The translations under genes were made by a program, and so were the position numbers. A stretch of 64,000 nucleotides of DNA from Numida meleagris (lineage: Eukaryota > Chordata > Aves > Galliformes > Numididae). Location of the stretch: contig NC_034411.1 of assembly GCF_002078875.1 (NCBI RefSeq), positions 56,163,464-56,227,463 of the forward strand, written 5' to 3'. Of the stretch, positions 59,673 to 64,000 are shown one piece after another. Position 1 is the stretch's first letter. Each line of letters opens with the position of its first letter. The notes under the pieces were generated by a model. The model saw nothing but the letters and a program-made list of their open reading frames with translations. It was not told the origin of the DNA and did not search any database.

Positions 59673-62600
59673 AGATGTTTGGAGTCACGCAAGAAGAGTA
59701 ACAGAGAATGGCATATTTAGCATTCTTTCGTTCATCTCTGCCTCCTAGTTTTAATAGCATCAGAAGCAAGTGAGAACTGTATGAGTGTTCTAGGTTTGCC
59801 AGAATGAACAGTACAGCAAATTTCAACATTTCAAATATTGTCCAAGCCTTTAAAATTATGCTGTAGGCTCTATTTAGCTACTCCTACCCTGCACTATAGA
59901 TATGTAGTCTAGTACTGCCATATGAGAGTCTGTTGGGTTTGGGACTAAGCAGCTTTATTGCTTCCATTGCATGGGTAACTGTACGGGCAAAGCCACTGGC
60001 TAGATATACTGGAGCATATGGAATTTCTATGGCTTCCATTAGGTTTGTGGTTCCAGTTCTCTGATATGATGAATATGATCATAAAATAAAAAGACCAGTT
60101 CTCATATTAAAGTTGACATCATGCTTTATAAGGGAGAGTAGTAGCCATTTTTTTTTACAGATGGAGAAACTGAGGTATGCAGAGAGGGCTGGACATGCCT
60201 TAAGTGACCCAGTACAAAAATAGTGGAGCTAGAAAGGGAGCTCAGAACTCAGTGTGATTCAAAACCTGTTTGCCTCATGCAGGACCACCACATCTGCTCC
60301 TGAGCTACCCAAAACCTCTGTGATAGCAGACTGTCCAAGCACTGTTGTCACAGCTTCGTCTAAACTTCAAACTCCCTGGTGAACCAAGAAACTGAAGCTG
60401 TTTCAGTTTGTCTTGTGGCAAGGCAACTGTAGAATCACATCAGACAAAGATCTCCTGAAAAAAAAATCCACATTTTGTATATCTTGGAGGACTTCTATAA
60501 AAAGATGTTCTTGATTGTGTGCTAAAAAACTTAACAGATTTTTGATTATTTTGCCTTAACAGTAACAATAATCATCATGTTTCAAATTGATTCTTGATTG
60601 ACTTCATTTGTACTTACAGATTTTAGAGTTTGAGGGCAAGCCTGCTGTTAAAATTTTGACTGACTAACAGGATATTTAGAATTCACCTAGCTTTTAGTCC
60701 AAGAGTAGTGATTTTGATTAAAATGACCAAGCTTAAATAAATTAAATAAAAATGAAGCAATGAATTCAGCTATAAGACTATCTTACTGTCTTTGTTTGAA
60801 ATCTACTGAACTAGGAGGATCAGGAATACAGTGTATGAATTCCCAGTCTCAGAGAGCTCATTGACTTCACTGTTACCTGTGTTTTTATCTACTGCTTTCT
60901 CAGCAGAGTCCAGCTTTTCTTATTACACAGGTGATATACATTAACATTAACCTGTACAATACAATGAGTCTTTATACCACCTGCCTGTGAAACAAGATCT
61001 GTGTATTCTTTCTGGTAAATCTTTTAGGGCTTTTGTAAACATACAGTCCAGTCTTGAAACTGAGTAGAGATATAAATTTGAAGGCTTAAAGTTGGAGCAG
61101 CTACTATATTATGTATTTCCACCACATCTTTTCTCCTTTATATTGAGTACTGACATGTGATTAAAAAAAATCACTGAGCTTGTTTCATTGATTTGAACCT
61201 GATCTAAACATATCAAAGGGATATATATAGATTACTTGTAGTTTGCTGTCAGAAGGATTTAGTAGTAGCAGAGATTTGTTAATGGAATGTAGATTCAGGT
61301 ACTGTATAAATTGATGACAGAGACTCTTTATCAAATGGCATTTTGCTTACCTTAATTTATAAATCTGTCACTAAGAAAAGAATGTCTGTGGGTATTCATA
61401 ATTATGGTTAGAATTTTTTTTCTCTAGTATTGAGGTCTCATACCATGCCACATGAGAAGCAGGTGCTGATGATACAGTATTATTCTTTGAGCGTATGCTG
61501 GAGAGTACAGTATTTGTAGAAAACACAGAAAGTCATAAATGAAAAGATGCAGCAAATATACAGGAAGAGGAGTGAAGAATGACCTGTCTCATCATTTTCC
61601 TTTCTGCTTTAATGATGTTTCTTTAGTGAATGAAAGCAACAGAAGGATATAGAAACAGGCACACAGCTGTAAGTCCCACAGAGCTTTAAAACAGGCTGGA
61701 TCAGAACAACTTAGCTGTATCTTGGGAGGTTATGGGATAAGTCATAACCTGATCTCCATTACAGCTAGATTCCAGAGATATGATCTATTTCAACGAGGGC
61801 TCAGAGCAACCATATTATTAGAAGTGGGTGAAAATCCACCTGGATTTGGCACTTCAGACATGCCTAATTAGAATTCTTTAAAAGCTGTAATGATTTTTGG
61901 AGGACTACAGATAGATGCTAATAGCATAATGATTCTGTAATATGTCTGTTCCTAGAAATTGCATATGAATTCTCACAAAATTATTGTGTCATTTACATGT
62001 TCCATATGCCTCTCAATTTTAGAAAGAAAATCAAGAAAATCCTAGGACAAACAGTAAGGAAGGAGTGAGCTAAAATTGCATAATTTCTGCTTTGTAAAAT
62101 GAGAAGTAAGAATGCACTGATATTCATAACAGAGAATCTTGACAGCCTGGACTTTGGAAAACATACTCCAACTTCTATTTCTACCCTGGACTTGCTACAG
62201 GATTGACTTTCTTAAGCAAGTTGTAAGAACTCAGATTCATTGCACCTAACTTTACCTACTTTATCTACAAGGGAAATTTCTATTCCAAACTAGTTGCCTA
62301 GACTTTGTCTTTCATCATGCTGCAGCTAGAGGATGTTTCACTCCCCATTCTAGACAGTGAATGGACTAAATCTCCTGTATCTATGTCCTTCTGGTAGTCT
62401 GTTCTGCACAGGATTTAGTTTTCTCCTGAGCTCTTTTTGAAATGGGAAAAGTAATTCTCTTCAAGACAAATCTTGAGTGTGAATTCAGAGAGAGCTTTGC
62501 CTCATGGCCGACTCTACCCAGGAGGTATGGGCCACACCAGCATGATTATAGGAGAACCCAGACCTGACTAAATACCTAACTTTTAGAGAGTTCATATTAG

Positions 62601-62743
62601 GAATACCAATACCTTTTTGTATTTCTCAAATTATTTGCATTTGACTCTGAACTCTTCATGCTTCTGTATTAGAAATGTGCAGTTCTGTGCAACCTCATTA
62701 ATATCAGTTATTTAAGATGTTAAGATTTAAGATTTCCTTCATC
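59673..62743. other. Unique AT-rich DNA
   Basis: No gene or dispersed repeat recognised. Open frames are very short throughout; none of 60 codons or more occurs from about 59830 to 62740. Confidence 0.6.
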
Positions 62744-62877
62744 TGAATCACAGTCACAGAGTCACAGAGTGGTTAAAGTTGAAAGGAACCTCTGAGGTCA
62801 TCTGGTCCAGCTTTACTGCTGAAGCTGGGCAACCTAGAGATAGTTGCCCAGGACCATGTCCAGATGGGTTTTTAATG
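62744..62877 (-). mobile_element. CR1 LINE 3' fragment of a distinct subfamily
   Basis: Antisense CR1: TGAATCACAGTCACAGAGTC, AGTTGAAAGGAACCTCTGAG, GTCATCTGGTCCAGCTTTAC, GGGCAACCTAGAGATAGTTG and CCCAGGACCATGTCCAGATG. The middle block differs from all the other copies here, marking a different CR1 lineage. The degree of change suggests an older insertion. Confidence 0.88.
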
Positions 62878-64000
62878 TTTAAGATCCATTTCTATTGATT
62901 TTCCTAGTACAGATTAAACACAATTGTTCATTTGACACTTATCATAAGTTACCAAGATTTTTTTTTTAAGGTACAAAAGCATTTTATCTGAGAACATTCT
63001 TTGTATGGAAAAAAAAAAGACTTGCTAAACATAGGAAACAGGTAGTAGCTCTGGATGCAGATGTAGTCCATGATGACATTGCTTTGCCAGCTTCTTCTTT
63101 AGCCATTACAAGTTCTTTTTATTTGTCACAGGTTCCCTCACATAAGAAGCCCTTTGCTGTTGTTTTGTTGTTGCAGGGCAATGGATTGACCTTCCTTATT
63201 TTTTTTCAAGGTAGCTGCAAAATGGATCAGAGTGAAAACAAGAGGTAGGATATTTGAGACAAATTTATTCCATAGCTGGTTCTGAGTGCTCTCACAGCAC
63301 AAGGATGCTGGCTTGCATTAAATGCTACAAACCATTCTCTGCTGATTATTGCAGGACTTGGGCAGGTGTCCAAGTTGCTTATATTAATTAAATGCCACTG
63401 ATACTTGTGGAAAGTTTTCTTTCTCTACTCACTGAAATGACGAACACAGGAAAACCTTATAGAAGTCATCACCCATTTTATTCAATGAGCAGGGATCTCA
63501 TTACCCAAACACTGATTTCCCATGTTTTCCCTTGAGAACTGGTGGGTGAGAAATGCATTGAACAACTGGCAGTTTTACTTAAAGAAGGAGAGGAGGATCA
63601 TTGTTTTCTTCTTTGTGGTGCAGCATTTAGAGGACAGTTGCAAATTTTTATTCTCCTGGATTCAACCAAATTGGGGAGTATAGAGTTACTGATGGGGCTC
63701 TTTTAAGCCCATTCATGCCTGTGAACACAAAACATAATATTTCTTACAGAGTGGAGAAATAAGAGGACAGTCAAGAAAGAGTAGGAAAAAATAAAAGGCA
63801 AACAGTGTGCCCACACCACCACCATGTCGTTGAGCTCCCCAGATTCAGATTCCAGCTTGGCCGGAGATGAAATTGATAGCTCTGTGGGAGGAATGTGGGA
63901 ATAATGGGCCATAGACACTGTGAATGAATTATGCGCTGCACACACAGGGCTCCACAGCGCATCACACTCCTCGATTTTATTTTTATGTGGCACGTATTTA
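62878..64000. other. Unique DNA with possible conserved element at the end
   Basis: No gene confirmed. The last 180 bases are CpG-containing and better balanced in composition than the rest, and hold the short frame listed at 63823-63903. Confidence 0.45.
63823..63903 (+). other. Short well-initiated frame, possible first coding exon or conserved element
   Basis: An ATG in excellent context (CACCACCACCATGTC) opens 26 codons beginning MSLSSPDSDSSLAGDEIDSS and ending in TAA at 63901-63903. The peptide is Ser/Asp-rich and acidic, resembling the N-terminal leaders of several developmental transcription factors, but it ends at once and I cannot match it. The following bases (ATGAATTATGCGC) look like a homeodomain-site-rich noncoding element. 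It could equally be a conserved enhancer or chance. Confidence 0.15.

Noticed and set aside
1..64000. CRISPR arrays, bacterial operons, insertion sequences, riboswitches
   Set aside because: None seen; the repeat types, codon statistics and CpG depletion all point to vertebrate nuclear DNA.

Overview
The window is 64 kb of vertebrate nuclear DNA that looks avian, most probably from a chicken-like (galliform) bird. The main evidence is the repeat content. There are eleven CR1 LINE copies carrying the bird-type 3' end (tandem ATTCTATGA-like octamers), an ERVL-type LTR family typical of bird genomes, and little else. The DNA is AT-rich with few CpGs outside one island, and open frames are short, as in intergenic or large-intron DNA. 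There is nothing bacterial here: no operons, no CRISPR array, no bacterial mobile elements. No protein-coding gene could be identified with confidence.

Layout. 1-2400 is unique AT-rich DNA. About 2560-4390 is a strong CpG island, almost certainly a promoter and first-exon region, with candidate splice donors on both strands; its gene is not recognisable from this window. From 4.4 kb to 64 kb the DNA is mostly unique sequence broken by repeats. A 2.8 kb CR1 on the minus strand (8441-11270) keeps remnants of the endonuclease and reverse transcriptase, both inactivated. A 1 kb plus-strand CR1 with an internal deletion lies at 20655-21665. A complete solo LTR of ERVL type sits at 17685-18234 between perfect 5-bp target-site duplications, and a diverged relative lies near 53601-54020. 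A second, unnamed promoter-bearing repeat occurs at about 30629-30825 and 55531-55774. Shorter CR1 tails are at 14.3, 29.2, 34.4-35.0, 45.0, 47.6, 51.1, 56.4, 59.4 and 62.7 kb.

Organisation. Nine of eleven CR1 copies, and all four LTR-like copies, lie on the minus strand. Retroelements inside introns tend to survive in antisense orientation, so this bias weakly suggests that much of the window is transcribed from left to right, perhaps from the CpG island. Against this, the best-looking splice donor in the island and several weak exon candidates (933-1050, 16043-16099, 24957-25331) are on the minus strand. These candidates are recorded with low confidence. The terminal 200 bases hold a short well-initiated frame in a locally CpG-bearing stretch that may be a conserved element. 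I found no convincing previously undescribed system.
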